Below are positions 10,290-21,238 of a stretch of 64,000 nucleotides of DNA, in pieces. The notes under the pieces are model-generated. The model was not told the origin of the DNA and made no database searches. It saw only the letters and a program-made list of their open reading frames with translations. Every line of letters begins with the position of its first letter. The first letter of the stretch is position 1. The translations under genes and the position numbers were made by a program. Source of the DNA: Auanema rhodensis (lineage: Eukaryota > Nematoda > Chromadorea > Rhabditida > Rhabditidae). The stretch is from assembly GCA_964057225.1 (NCBI GenBank), contig OZ059896.1, positions 12,446,501-12,510,500 of the forward strand, in the 5' to 3' direction.

Positions 10290-11360
10290 TTTTTCAGTAG
10301 AAGCACAAGAATTGATAAAAATGATCACTGGATTACGGAGTAAATTTTAACCAGTTGATCTTCAAATCTGGAATAATTTGAAATATAGGCACAGCTCCCA
10401 AGAATATGCAGTATTTATCTCATTTCAATTTCAAAATTTTGTTGTTAAACAACAAGAACATATAAGAGTTCTTGATTCTTGAAAACATATTCGTGAATGG
10501 CAGTAGGCCTGGTCTGAAAGAGATGTATTGAATAAATACATTTGAAACCAGTTCATTTTTTTCAGTTTCGTTAAAGATGTATTCACCTAAATTATAAACA
10601 TTCTAGAATCAATCACCTCAAGATACCTGTCTTTCAGATTGGCTGACTCGGGTTTAAGTTTCTGATAATTTTCAGACAAAGTAATTCATCAGATGGATAA
10701 ATTTCATTAAATAGAATTTTTTTCAATTTTACTTTTCGTAGATTTTGCAGAAGATAATTTGCATTATGGTACAGAAAGAAAATTTAAGAAAATGATATGA
10801 ACCCATTCATGTTTCCTGACCAAGGTGAAAGAACATCTTGGGTACAAACTTAAAGATATTTGAAATCATCTTTCAATTTTACAACAGTTAACAAGACATT
10901 GATAGGATATTCAGCAAAATCATGATAATGAACTCAAAAAATAGAAAAGACTAAGAGAAATAATACACTAACTTATCATTTTTAAACACTTTCAGAATTT
11001 CCTTTGATGCCGCAAAAGCTGTAGAACCACTCCATCCAAAAATCATTGTTCTGTAACAAATAAAGACCTCCTTGATCGAACTTAAAATAAGAATGTAAAT
11101 ATTATAAATGTGTGAAGTGTGCTGCGCATCTAACTAGTGTGCCATTACTTAAAATCAATAATTAGTCTTTTATAAGAATGTTTCTTTTTCTTTGTTAGTT
11201 TTCTGAACAGTAGTTTGGTTCTGATGTGCAAATTATTTGATGATGTGGAATGTGCGTTCCACTTATTTGATTCTCCAATCTTGACATTTTTCAGAAACAT
11301 TTGTACGCTAAATTGGAATTAACTGTACATTGACTGATATGTTGTTGAACTTGAATTTAT
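10290..11360. other. Loop of nested palindrome, no clear gene
   Basis: This mirrors 2637-3707, including the short exon-like frame (minus strand, about 11046-10951). Otherwise it is AT-rich with no long open frame. Identical sequence recurs at 21591-22670, 29880-30960 and 59890-60976. Confidence 0.55.
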
Positions 11361-11712
11361 CTCATGGTTAGCACTCAGGACTCTGAATCCTGCGAACCGA
11401 GTTCAAATCTCGCCGGATTTTGTTTTTTGTTTCGGCTGATATATGTTTCACAGATTTACTATGATTTTTGTCCCAAACTTTGAGTCTTAGAAAATAACCA
11501 TGTACTATATTATCAAGCAGCATAAAACCTAATATTTGATTATTATTTCATTTAATTTCAATCGGTATATTTAATGTATATGTTAATGTATAACTCATAC
11601 TGTAATTTCTTGTGATCTAATAATGACTTCTTTTATCTGCTTACGTTTATATCAAAATATCGATCAAAGCATTCGGTTCTGCCCAACTAACAACAAAAGT
11701 AGAAAAACATAT
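11361..11712 (+). repeat. tRNA-Gln-headed SINE-like repeat (mirror copy)
   Basis: Mirror of 2285-2636. The tRNA part is 11361-11417, with a CTG anticodon and gagttcaaatc B box. The 5' acceptor strand is missing, as in every copy of this subfamily here, so the truncation predates the duplications. Confidence 0.7.
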
Positions 11713-11755
11713 ACTGAACTATTCTACTATTCTACTGAAAAAAATAAACATTAGT

Positions 11756-12357
11756 TTAGAAAGATAACAGTGGAACAGCAGACGTTTCAGAGGTGATCCT
11801 ATTTTTGAGAATAGCATTCCTGCATTCAATGAGATTCGTACTCACAAACTGTTGTAAACGACCGCTTCTCAGTTTTGTTTCTAGTGAATGATAAGAATAG
11901 AGCATTTGTCTTCAACTACTTATCTTGGAACATTTATAGTACTCATTTACTTTAATTTAGCCTTACCATTCCGAAACTTTTTTGTTTTCTTTTTTAATAA
12001 TCTTGTTCAATAGTTTATTCCAATGATCTTCACCCAGCGATTCAAGCAGACAGTTCATCGAAATATTGCCACGGGGATCCTGTAAAGAGAAGTGTATTGT
12101 CATTATGAAACTGTTTTAAATGTAGTGACACACTTTTTTAGTCTCACCAAACAAACACCTCTGTATTTTCTTTTTCAGTTTTTTTTGCTTTCAATTCGAA
12201 AACTGCGTTTCCAAGAAGATGCACATCACATCTTACAACAATCATTTCAGAAAAAACATTGTTCTATAACACATCGTGAAAATTTAAAGTATGACTAACT
12301 AACGACTTTCAGAGCAAGAAGAGCTTTTTCTCCATCACAGATTAAAGCCGGAACTAT
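11756..12357 (-). pseudogene. Env-tail fragment and exon-like blocks (mirror of copy A)
   Basis: Reverse complement of 1640-2241. It carries the env-like tail (11756-11890) and then the exon-like blocks (11962-12357). Sequence differences from the 9667-10267 copy include cggaatgg instead of cggaatgtt at the block end. Confidence 0.5.
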
Positions 12358-13005
12358 TTTATTTTTAGTTCGTTTTTTTCACTATTCAGCAACAAAGTTA
12401 TCAAAAATGTTTCACAGATTTACTATGATTTTTGTCCCAAACTTTGAGTCTTAGAAAATAACCATGTACTACATTATCAAGCAGCATAAAACCTAATATT
12501 TGATTATTATTTCATTCAATTTCAATCGGTATATTTAATGTATATGTTAATGTATAACTCATAATGTAATTTCTTGTGATCTAATAATGACTTCTTTTAT
12601 CTGCTTACGTTTATATCAAAATATCGATCAAAGCATTCGGTTCTGCCCAACTAACAACAAAAGTAGAAAAACATATATAATATTTCGAATATAAAAAGTG
12701 TGGAAGAGTCGTTGTGTCATTAATATTAGTTTTACTGCCCAAAACTGTGTTTTTTAAAATTCGAGCTGGAGTAATGAATTTTAATTCCGAACTTGGTTGT
12801 TAAAAATAAAAAGAGGATTTTCTTATTTGACTACTACAACAGTAACAAACTTGGAGAACAGCAATAACCTGAGTTCCAACTTCAAAAAACTCAAAATTTT
12901 GAAATCTCTTCTTGCTCATATTGTTCATAAATTCTTCCCTTTTGTTTTAAACAAGAAGGAAGATCAAATCTCATATATGGCAATTCTTTTGTGACAGATT
13001 ACAGT

Positions 13006-13367
13006 GGTTCCGTGGTGTAGTGGTCAACACTTAGGACTCTGAATGCTCGACCCCAGTTTAAATCATGGCGGAACTTTCTAGTTTTGTTTTTTGTTTCGGG
13101 CGATATATGTTTCAAAGATTTCCTTTGGTTTATGTCCGAAATATCAAGTCGTGAAACACATCTAAACTACACTATCAAGCAGCTTGAAACTTAATATTTG
13201 TTTATTTTTCTTTCCATTTCCAATCGATTTTTCTCACTGTCAAATCTGCCAGCGCATGCTAAACATATACGAGCTATTCAAATGATCAAAACCTAAAACA
13301 GCCACGCCTATAAAATGAGACACATATAACAAGGTTTCATTTTTGCTCCAATCCATGTCCGTTGCTT
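13006..13367 (+). repeat. tRNA-Gln-headed SINE-like repeat, full-length head
   Basis: 13006-13074 folds as a tRNA: 5' ggttccg pairs with 3' cggaac, there is a D arm with tggtgtagtgg, a CTG anticodon arm and a T-arm remnant. The body runs to 13367, directly before the Polinton terminus at 13371. tRNA scanning would probably call it a pseudogene because of the gaccccagttt T-arm change. Confidence 0.72.
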
Positions 13368-13370
13368 TAG

Positions 13371-13752
13371 AGCTAGAGAGCCGTGTAAAATTTAATAACT
13401 ACGCCCCCAAACAGCTGTCAAAAGTATACTTTGGACGGCGTCAGCTGCTAAAAACATATTTTTGGGGGCGCATAAGCTGTCAAATTTATTGTAACAAGTG
13501 AACTTCTCAAAATAAAAGAAAAGATGAACATATTAGAATAGTTTAACATTTTATTTTACTATACAAACCAATACAAAATCTCTATCGAGCACACATTGAA
13601 TGTTTATATCATAAGATTAACAAACAGTTGCGCTGACCTCAACGCGACACATATCGAGGGTTAATTTAATGAACATTAATAACTGCGTTACATACTAATT
13701 TTTCCCGTCTTTTCATGGTCGGAAGATATATATACTTCTACCACGTTCCTAA
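13371..13752 (+). mobile_element. Polinton-type terminus, truncated (P1 right arm)
   Basis: Mirror of 245-626. It begins agctagagagccgtg, then the cccccaaacagctg block, then a degenerate subterminal dyad and gttgcgctgacc, a motif also beside the dyads in the complete element (37219). It points toward 27488-27869(-), so a convergent pair of Polinton-like ends brackets 13371-27869. Confidence 0.72.
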
Positions 13753-13989
13753 GGTAGGCAGAGCCGATTTACATTAAGAAAGATGATAAAAAGATATAAT
13801 AAAGTAATAAAATATAGAATCTATTGAGATGAGACTCACATGGCTATAAGACCACCTATCTGGGTCAGGCCAGAAGCAAGAGTGCCATGTGTCTCCCATG
13901 TTGTAGGCGTGATATTTAATTATCGACAACCGTTTTATTCATCCCGTTGTTCAAAAACAAAATAAATAAGTTTACTTTTCAAGATAGTT

Positions 13990-14936
13990 GGATGTTGAAA
14001 AAAAAAATTAAGGTGTAGTGGATAAAAATTTCAAAAAATGTATACAATAAGTTTTGAAAGTTTAGCTATTGTCTCTTCAAGTTTGTTGAATTCGAAAAGT
14101 AGTATTGAGTAGATTCTATTCCAAATAGTTGAGTAGTGAAATGCTTGCAAACGAGGTTTTGCTTCTCAACCATTTGACTTTGATATTCGATCATTTTCTT
14201 GAGTTGTACAGATACGGTGTTACCCTGTTAATAGGTCGAGCCCGTTCTGTACAAAAAAATGAAAACTCGTTTAACCCGTATGACTAATGTCCGTACGGTG
14301 AACAGAAGTAATGATTAAGCATAAAAAATAACAAAGTTTACAAGAGAATGTTGGAAAAATCTATTCAATGAATTAAAGTAATAAAATAAAACCTTGGAAA
14401 ACAATAGCAGACTTCTCAGAGAGAAATCAATCAACAACAAAGAAGTGTTACAATCAGAAATGGCACAAAATAAAAAATATTTCAACTACTTGAATTGGTT
14501 AAAAAAACTACCTTCAAGAAATTGTAATGACTGGAATGGATGTTCTTTGTTTCGTGTAGACATGACTTTTATCATTTTTATCATAACTAAGTCATTAACC
14601 TGAATTTATTTGTTTTTTATTTCTATTTCGTGTATTGTACCGTTGTTCATTTTTCTTTGTGCATGTTTCAATTCTATCTTTTACTATAGCGAAAGTGCTT
14701 TCCTTTTGTATCAGTGATCTATTAACACAATCTTCTGTAGAATTGGTTGGTTCTTCAGTTTGGAGATTATTTGCAGGCAAGTGGTGGTCAATTGGAAGTC
14801 TTACATCCCGACCAAATAATACTATGTATGGACTAATAAATGTTGATAAGTTTGGTAACGTCTTGATTGCAAACATAACTTTGGGTAGGTGTAAATCCCA
14901 GTTAGTTTGTTGTTCATTCACGAATGAAGAGTTCAT
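13990..14936 (-). pseudogene. Gypsy gag N-terminus, LTR-like block and integrase tail
   Basis: Read on the minus strand: integrase segment 14936-14595 (NEQQTNWDLHLPKVMFAIK, LFGRDVRLPIDHHL, then a basic tail); LTR-like block about 14520-14215; then KKMIEYQSQMVEKQ and FGIESTQYYF, resembling the coiled-coil start of gypsy gag, with a stop after ~45 codons. Integrase tail followed by LTR and gag start is what the junction of two tandem elements would give. Mirrored at 26385-27240. Confidence 0.65.
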
Positions 14937-14944
14937 TTTTCTTT

Positions 14945-15700
14945 GTGCATGCGAGATTGTAACTTAGTTGTAATTTCAGATATTGGTTCAAGAAGAGTTT
15001 TCAAATCGAAAATAATATCCCATTCTTTCTTGGTAATCGATGGGTGACTACTGCACAAATTTTTTTTAAAAATAAAAAAAACAGCTAACTTTTCATTTCT
15101 TTCTGAAAAAACTCTCAATTTCTTCTCGAAAATTTTTTTGAAAACCTTTGAGAGAATTTTTGCAGGAATGTCTTGAAAACTTTCTTTAATGTTGAAACGG
15201 TCAGTACTACTACGACGTAGTTTTTCAATAATTTTTCTTATTTTTTTAATTCAATCAAAACTGGATCTTTTATAAGATATTTAAGCATTCTGATAAACAT
15301 TCTGATAAATACGTATTATCGTATCTGTTTAGTAATGTTTACCATATGTTCCATCTTTAATGAAAGAGCGTATTTTTCTGCTATCAATATTGAAAGAAGT
15401 CAAAGTATTTTTCAAGCAGCAGTGAAGATTATTAGCATTAGCGGACCACTTTTATTAGCGGACCACTTTTTAACGGGCTCAGCTCGCAATAGGAAATACT
15501 CAGGTTGACAGCTTCCAATATTCAGAAAATGAAAAGTTACCGCAAGCATACTGTGCTTGCTGTCAGCACTGTTCCAGCCATCGATTGAAACGTTGAACGA
15601 TTGAACATTCTGAATAATTGATTGAATCTTCCCTCTGAACTCATTATAAAAATTTGGAATCATTGTTCTCGAGTACTATGTTCTGGATTTTAATTCAATA
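14945..15700 (-). pseudogene. hAT transposase fragment
   Basis: On the minus strand, 15663-15412 encodes NEFRGKIQSIIQNVQSFNVS then IDGWNSADSKHSMLAVTFHF, the DxW-type segment at the start of the hAT catalytic core. 15118-14950 encodes SERNEKLAVFF and SITKKEWDIIFDLKTLLEPI, the hAT segment before the C-terminal dimerisation region. The middle is shortened compared with 56168-56413, which keeps the CFAHLVQL motif. Several stops make it a relic. Confidence 0.7.
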
Positions 15701-16362
15701 CTATAATAAAAAGATTAAATGAAAAATAATTAACTCTCACGTAGGAGTTATAGTTTTCAACAAATTCTTAAATCCAGCATTTCTACAATAATGAAAGGTC
15801 TGGCATCAATTTATCGTTACTTCTTTCACTACATTTTTTTTCTAAAACATTATATCAAATGAAAAATTATGGTGTAGTGGATAAAATTTTAAAAAATATA
15901 TACAATAAGTTTTGAAAGTTTGGCTATTGTCTCTTCAAATTTGAAATCCATCAACAACACAAAAGTGTTACAATCAGAAATGGCACAAAATAAAAAAAAT
16001 TCAACAATTTGATTTTGTTAAAAAAACAACCTTCAAAAAGTTGTGATAACCGAAATAGATGTTGTCCGTTGGTAAGGTTTGACAAAGTCCTTGTGTACTC
16101 TTCTGCTTTTTTCTTTATATGTTTGAACCACGACGAAAGATGGTTGAACTGATGTAACTAAATAAGGCCCTTCGAAGGAAGGTGTTAGTTTGTTTCGGAT
16201 TTCTGAAAGAATTCATGATTTTTTTAAAAATTAAATTTAAATTTTTTCTTCTCAAGTGTATGTGTATAATTATATTTTTAATCATTTTTAAATATATTAA
16301 GTTTGAATTTAAATTTCAAATTTTCAAATTTTTTTTAAAGTTTAAATATTTAAATTATAATA
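15701..16362. other. Degraded gypsy remnant and AT-rich sequence
   Basis: 15860-16200 is a highly diverged minus-strand copy of the gypsy gag-start/LTR/integrase-tail block (ggtgtagtggataaaa, tgttacaatcagaaatgg, gaaccacgacgaa and ggtgttagtttgtttcgg recur). 16201-16362 is A/T-rich low-complexity DNA. No gene is seen. Confidence 0.55.
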
Positions 16363-16846
16363 AGTTGGTCGGAAAGTAATGACGTTTTTTTCGATTGTAT
16401 TCGATCAAAAAAAATTATGAACACATGAATCATTATATAAAAGAAAAATTAATAATAATAAGTATTATTATATGTTATGAATTCTTATTTATATTTTTCT
16501 GAACAGTAGATTAATTCTGAGTTTTTTTATAGCTTTTTGAAATCATGCTAGAGAAGAGAAATTTAAGAGCAATTTTTTGTATGAGTTCAAAATAGGACGT
16601 AAAGCTGTTGAAGCAGCTGAAAGAATCAACGTTGCCTTTGGCGAAAGGACTTGTTCTGTACGCATGGTGCAGAGATGGTTCAAGAATTTCAAAGAGGGAA
16701 ATGAGAGCTTGGAAGATGATGATCGGTCCGGACGACCTGCTGCCGTTGATGCACAAGTTCTGAAAAACTTTGTTAAAGCAGACCCGTGCAGTTCCACCAG
16801 AAGTCTAGCAGAAGATCTAGGAATATCTCACACAACAGTGTTAGAG
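16363..16846 (+). mobile_element. Mariner-like transposon, 5' half, interrupted
   Basis: The start (ttggtcggaaagtaatgacg, 16365) resembles a mariner terminal repeat. A transposase N-terminus follows: ATG 16545, a frame change in a T-run near 16572, then RKAVEAAERINVAFGERTCS, VQRWFKNFKEGNESLEDD, RSGRPA and LAEDLGISHTTVLE. This is the paired helix-turn-helix DNA-binding region of mariner/SETMAR-type transposases. Coding stops at 16846, exactly where the TGTTAT of an LTR begins; the catalytic DDD domain is missing. Confidence 0.8.
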
Positions 16847-17245
16847 TGTTATACTTTATAATTCTGTACTTTATTCTTTCTATAATTTTTATGTATTTCT
16901 TTATTCTGTGTTTTATATTTTATATTTTATAATTCTAGTTTCTTGTCTTAGTGTATTATGTTATCAGTTATATTTTGCAGCCTCAGCATTTTCCGAGATA
17001 GTTATAATTGTCATTGACAACTTATAACCTTTCGTAGAAAATGCTGATAACATTCGCTATATAAGCTTGCCATTCAACTGAATCTTCAGTTGGCGGACTT
17101 ATCTTTATCTTTATTTGTTTATTGTTTAAATGTTTTTTTTATTCATAATAAATCTTTCTCTCTTCCTCAAATCTTATTGTTTCTTTTACAACATATCTAA
17201 GGGTCAATAACATGGAACATTAATATCCAAACCAAGGATATTACA
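16847..17245 (+). mobile_element. 5' LTR of gag/env retroelement
   Basis: The 399-bp block starts TGTTATAC and ends ATATTACA (TG...CA ends). It has a TATA box (ctatataagc, 17058-17067) and a polyadenylation signal (aataaa, about 17147). A primer-binding site follows immediately. It interrupts the mariner frame. No matching 3' LTR exists downstream; the element runs into repeat unit sequence at 21061. Confidence 0.78.
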
Positions 17246-17258
17246 TGGAGGTTCCACC
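17246..17258 (+). promoter_or_regulatory. Primer-binding site complementary to tRNA-Gln 3' end
   Basis: TGGAGGTTCCACC is the exact complement of the 3' end expected for a eukaryotic tRNA-Gln (GGUGGAACCU plus CCA). It lies directly after the LTR end, where minus-strand priming occurs. This both fixes the LTR boundary and names the primer. The SINE heads in this window derive from the same tRNA. Confidence 0.8.
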
Positions 17259-18066
17259 TTAGAATCTTTTTACGATTTTCGAACTCGATTACATTATGAA
17301 TTATCATTCAGTTAAAGAGAATTTATTTTTTTGAGCGATTTCCCTGGGCTACCACCTCTCTTTCCAATTCAGTACGAAGGGTCTCACTCATTTTTTTAAT
17401 AAACAGGGTTGATATTTTGCGCAAGGGTGAGATACTGAATTGGCCAACTTTTCGATTTCTCTTTGTTTCTGCGCAGTTGTATTTTTGATTTTTCATTGTG
17501 GCGAAAAATATATATTTTTTGGAAATGGAAAAGCTGTTTGATATAAGCAAAATTGGATCTTAATAAAGTCAATTTGCGATATTTTTGATAAAGATTACAA
17601 GTTTGTACTAACAGAATGGCCACTGTAAGAAGATAACATCCTCTGTATCATTTGTCATATTTGAATTTAAACCTTCCTCTCATAATTTTTTGATTGTTGA
17701 TTCAAGTTGAAACAAAGACTTTGGAATTTGAAAGATGCCTTGTTTGGTAATTCATTGTTATTCAGTAACAATTGAGATTTTGATTTGTCCGCCATACTCA
17801 CTTCTCTAATTTATGAATCACATTGTCACATAATCATATCCTATTATCATCTTAACAATTAATTATATTCACACTTTTTTTTCCTCTCTATAGTTTGTTT
17901 TTCTATGAATTCATTAATTAATTAATCTTCAACCCATATTATTATATATCTTTTTTTTCTTCAATTTTTTTTTCATGTTATTCACTAGCTTATTCACTAT
18001 TAACTATTCATATTCTTATCTTGTTTACTAACTTATTCCACTATTTTACATTGTAGATTGTTCTGA
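17259..18066 (+). other. Retroelement leader, non-coding
   Basis: About 800 bp lie between the primer site and the first gag-like codons. The sequence is AT-rich, with open frames only on the wrong strand and no protein-like content. An acceptor-like ttgtag at about 18051-18056 precedes the gag-like codons. Confidence 0.5.
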
Positions 18067-19329
18067 CTTTCCTCCTTTTCCAAAACGGCAACCTCCAAGA
18101 ATAATTATACGGATACGCCTTTCCGTACCTCTCAAAGATTAAGAGACAAGAGAAATCGTATTTCTCGATTTCCTTTTCCCGATAGTGACGACTCGTTTGA
18201 CAACGATTTAAGTCCATCGGACGACGAAAAAACGCCAACACACTTGGCTGTAACACCGAAAAAAAAAAACTCCCCAGCGCGAAAAACTACCTCTGAAGCT
18301 CCTACTCAACATGAGACCACATGAGCAATCAAACAGAGATTCAACTCTGGAAACGCCTAATTTAATGGCATCTCCAGAGTTGACCAAAAACTTAACAAAA
18401 GTTCTAGGCAGTCCACACTGCCCCAAATACGATGGTAGCCGAAGCTTTCGATCGTACATCGATATATTTAACCAATTCGCGAATGCTGCGGGACTTTCGG
18501 TAATTGAAAGAATTTTTCTTCTTCCTCTGCTGCTTCAGCAGAATGATTCTGCGATCTCTGCATATAACTCGATTCCTTCCGAAATTCGTGAACGAGGGCC
18601 TTGGAAAGACCTTGTTTCACAATTGGCAGAGTTACTTTGCCCTGCCACGGAAAGGAATTTTACAATCGCGAAGTTGCTACGCTCGACGCAAGGAGAGAAA
18701 ACTGTTACTCAGTTTGCCTCATACTTGGAAGAAATGGCTTCCAGTATTATGAGCCCAACTGATCGAGAAAGAGAGCTCATATAAAGATAAGCTTTCTTTA
18801 ATGGATTGAACGCTGATTTAGGCATAATTGTTCAAGGAAAAGATCCGAAGAATTATGAGGAAGCAAAAAGGACAGCACGTTTTGAAGAAGCAATTCGTGC
18901 TAACTATAAGAAACAGCATGAAGAAAACTCAACTATGCAAGAGTTGATTTCTGCAGTTCAGAAGATCACCATGAAGAAAAATAGGAACCAAAGGAACCAT
19001 CAGCAGCCACGATATTTCGAACGGAACAATGGCAACAATTCAAGAAACCCTTGGAAGAGTTTCAAAAATAAATTCAGCAGGAACTCTGGCCCTCGACAAA
19101 ATTATGGAAACAACTACTCAATGGAGAGTCATCATCATTTGAGAGAACCTCGCAACAATTATCAAAGAGAAAATCGAGACAACTTTTCTAGGAATAATCG
19201 CAACAACCATCCAAGAGAATCTCGAGGAGACAACTACTCAAGAGAAAATAGAGACAACTATCCAAGAGAAAATAGAGACAATTATCCAAGAGAGAATCAA
19301 GGCAATCAAAAACGATGGAAACCTCGATT
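18067..19329 (+). pseudogene. Gag polyprotein of LTR retroelement, broken
   Basis: The N-terminal part (18098-18315) is an acidic, Ser/Thr-rich leader (DSDDSFDNDLSPSDDEKTP). A frame change near 18310, downstream of an A11 run, leads to the capsid-like region 18311-18784 (CPKYDGSRSFRSYIDIFNQF, GEKTVTQFASYLEEMASSI). Two in-frame TAA codons at 18782-18793 split it from NGLNADLGIIVQGKDP. The tail is a basic Arg/Asn-rich nucleocapsid-like segment with a 24-nt tandem repeat (NYPRENRD, about 19215-19300) instead of CCHC knuckles. The frame continues without a stop into the env-like signal segment; protease, RT, RNase H and integrase are absent. Confidence 0.7.
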
Positions 19330-21195
19330 CAATATAAATACTATAGCATTACCATTCCTGCTCACAACAATAATCTGCACATTTTTGCTTCCCACTGTGA
19401 ATGCTTCATATCAACTATGTTTAGCTCATAAAGGAGGAATTCTGATGACACCACCAGAGATAACAGGATGCCAACGGAAAGCAATTCAACAAAAGTTAAC
19501 GTTGAATTGTTCATTCCTAAACAAACCGTCGTAACATGGGAAGCGTGGAAATGTTATACACGCATCTATCGATTATGTGTAACGGATCAATTTTGGTTCC
19601 GAGAAAGCAATGACACCATCATTGGTAATGGATATGTATCTGTAGAAGAATGCCGTATAGCTGCTCGAGACAAGAAATGGAAAAATGAAAAACTGTTGAG
19701 CGCTAATCCACTTACATATCAAGCTCCTAAGCCAGTATATGAACCGGAACGTTTCTTCAGCTTTACTCAATGCGCCAACTTAACTCAATTTGTGATGGAG
19801 CGAGGAGTTATTACAAATTTAAAGGACAATACTATTGTATCTGACTTAATTGTCAACGCAGAAGGCTGTAAAGCTCAAATGGGAAGCTGTACATTTGGAG
19901 ATGGTTCAGTAGTTTGGAAACCACCCACACCCCGAGCACCATGCCAATACACACGTATTGGACCTCTGTATGGAATACTTGGAGATCAAACACTGCTAAT
20001 ATCAAGTCTAGAAACAGCACTTGTCTTAGCCAACACCTCAGCATCTACTACAACTCAATCTTGTTTTTCTTCACCAATTTTTGAATCCACTACTGAGACT
20101 CTTGTCTCGTTTATTGATTATCCGCATGCATATTCTCTACTGGATCTAACAAGTTATTTGGATAATCAAATGGATCCTTCACGCCAACGCTATAAACGAT
20201 CAACAAATTCATCCTTAATTGCGTCATTTCGCTCAGAAATGGAATATAAGTTAACTCCTATTCAAATATTGGATCTACCGTTTGCTAGATATACTGTCAC
20301 GTCTGGCGGAAATACCATAAGATATATTCATAACTGGTATCACTATCAATCAGTTAGCAACGAATATCAGAACCTGACTGTTATTGCTCGATATCATCAA
20401 TTTTTGCTGTCAGCTGTCCATATTTTGAACATTACTGATCATACTATAGATTACTGGGCAACTTTAAAAGACTTCCGCGATCCGAATATTCTCTTACTAC
20501 ATGCTCTAGGAGGAGAAGAAAGCAAGATGATTACAAAAATGTGGATCGAACAAATGGAGCCTAGTTTTGTCATCGGTCAACTAGCACACCGACTTCCTAT
20601 CAATTAAATAAAAAGAATAGTTAAACCAGGCAATTCTACAATTTCGGTTGCAAGAGATAAATTATGGGAAATGATACAAATACCTGCAATCTTATCCAAA
20701 ACAGAATATGTGCCACCACTCGAATTTTTGATATTCACAGTATATCAAAACCATCTCAACTTCACATTTGGAGATCCACGTTCTGTGGTATATAAAGCAA
20801 ACGAATTACTTCGTGAATTACGCTATCAGTATTTTCAACCTCAACTGTTAGAATATTATCGAATGAAACTGTTCTTTCATAGTCATTTTATGCAACGACA
20901 AGTGAAAGATCAAGTATATGAAATGAAATTAAAGCTGTTGGATAACTGGACACTCAGAAACCGAGAAACCATTTTTGGAATACCGATGCCTTCAAATAAA
21001 GAAGATCTCTACAGCCGTAACATCAATATTGACGCTAAACAATTAACTGATTTAATGTCTCATTCACTAGAAACAAAACTGAGAAGCGGTCGTTTACAAC
21101 AGTTTGTGAGTACGAATCTCATTGAATGCAGGAATGCTATTCTCAAAAATAGGATCACCTCTGAAACGTCTGCTGTTCCACTGTTATCTTTCTAA
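19330..21195 (+). pseudogene. Env-like glycoprotein gene of LTR retroelement, broken
   Basis: A hydrophobic signal-like segment (about 19345-19410; LPFLLTTIICTFLLP) is followed by a cysteine-rich ectodomain with several N-x-S/T sites. A furin-type RYKR motif lies near codon 245 of the frame that opens at 19468, dividing two subunit-like halves as in class I or similar envelopes. A frame change lies between 19468 and 19534, and an in-frame TAA at 20605-20607 splits the gene; the downstream half stays open to 21195. There is no clear transmembrane anchor. From 21061 on, the sequence is shared with every repeat unit. I cannot assign it to a named virus-envelope family. Confidence 0.6.
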
Positions 21196-21238
21196 ACTAA
21201 TGTTTATTTTTTTCAGTAGAATAGTAGAATAGTTCAGT

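Larger units (their letters stand above)
1..13996. repeat. Giant palindrome P1 (inverted repeat, arms ~6.4 and 6.9 kb)
   Basis: The first bases (aacatccaactatcttg) return as their reverse complement ending at 13996. Paired positions sum to 13997 over about the outer 5.1 kb of each arm; for example the tRNA-like site 923-991 pairs with 13006-13074. The arms are about 1-6352 and 7068-13996. The centre, about 6353-7067, holds SINE-like sequence and a gypsy integrase core. The right arm has an extra ~442-bp tandem unit (about 8556-8997) and about 150 bp near 7380-7530 that the left arm lacks. Scattered single-base differences separate the arms, so they are not exact copies. Confidence 0.93.

Noticed and set aside
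13006-13074. Functional tRNA-Gln gene
   Set aside because: The T arm is mutated and the body continues as a dispersed repeat, as in a SINE; no Pol III terminator directly follows the acceptor stem.
1-13996. Palindrome as a pure sequencing or assembly artefact
   Set aside because: A missed hairpin adapter would give identical arms. Here the arms differ by a ~442-bp tandem unit, a ~150-bp block and point changes, and other unit copies exist. It is still not excluded without reads.
16182-16379. 65-codon frame rich in Phe/Lys/Ile
   Set aside because: Low-complexity A/T-rich DNA directly before the mariner end; no protein-like pattern.
17323-17623. Minus-strand frames in the retroelement leader
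   Set aside because: No motif, no conservation elsewhere in the window, and in the wrong orientation for the element.
18041-18459. Minus-strand frames over the gag leader and capsid
   Set aside because: They are antisense to a plus-strand frame with gag-like content and have no recognisable features.
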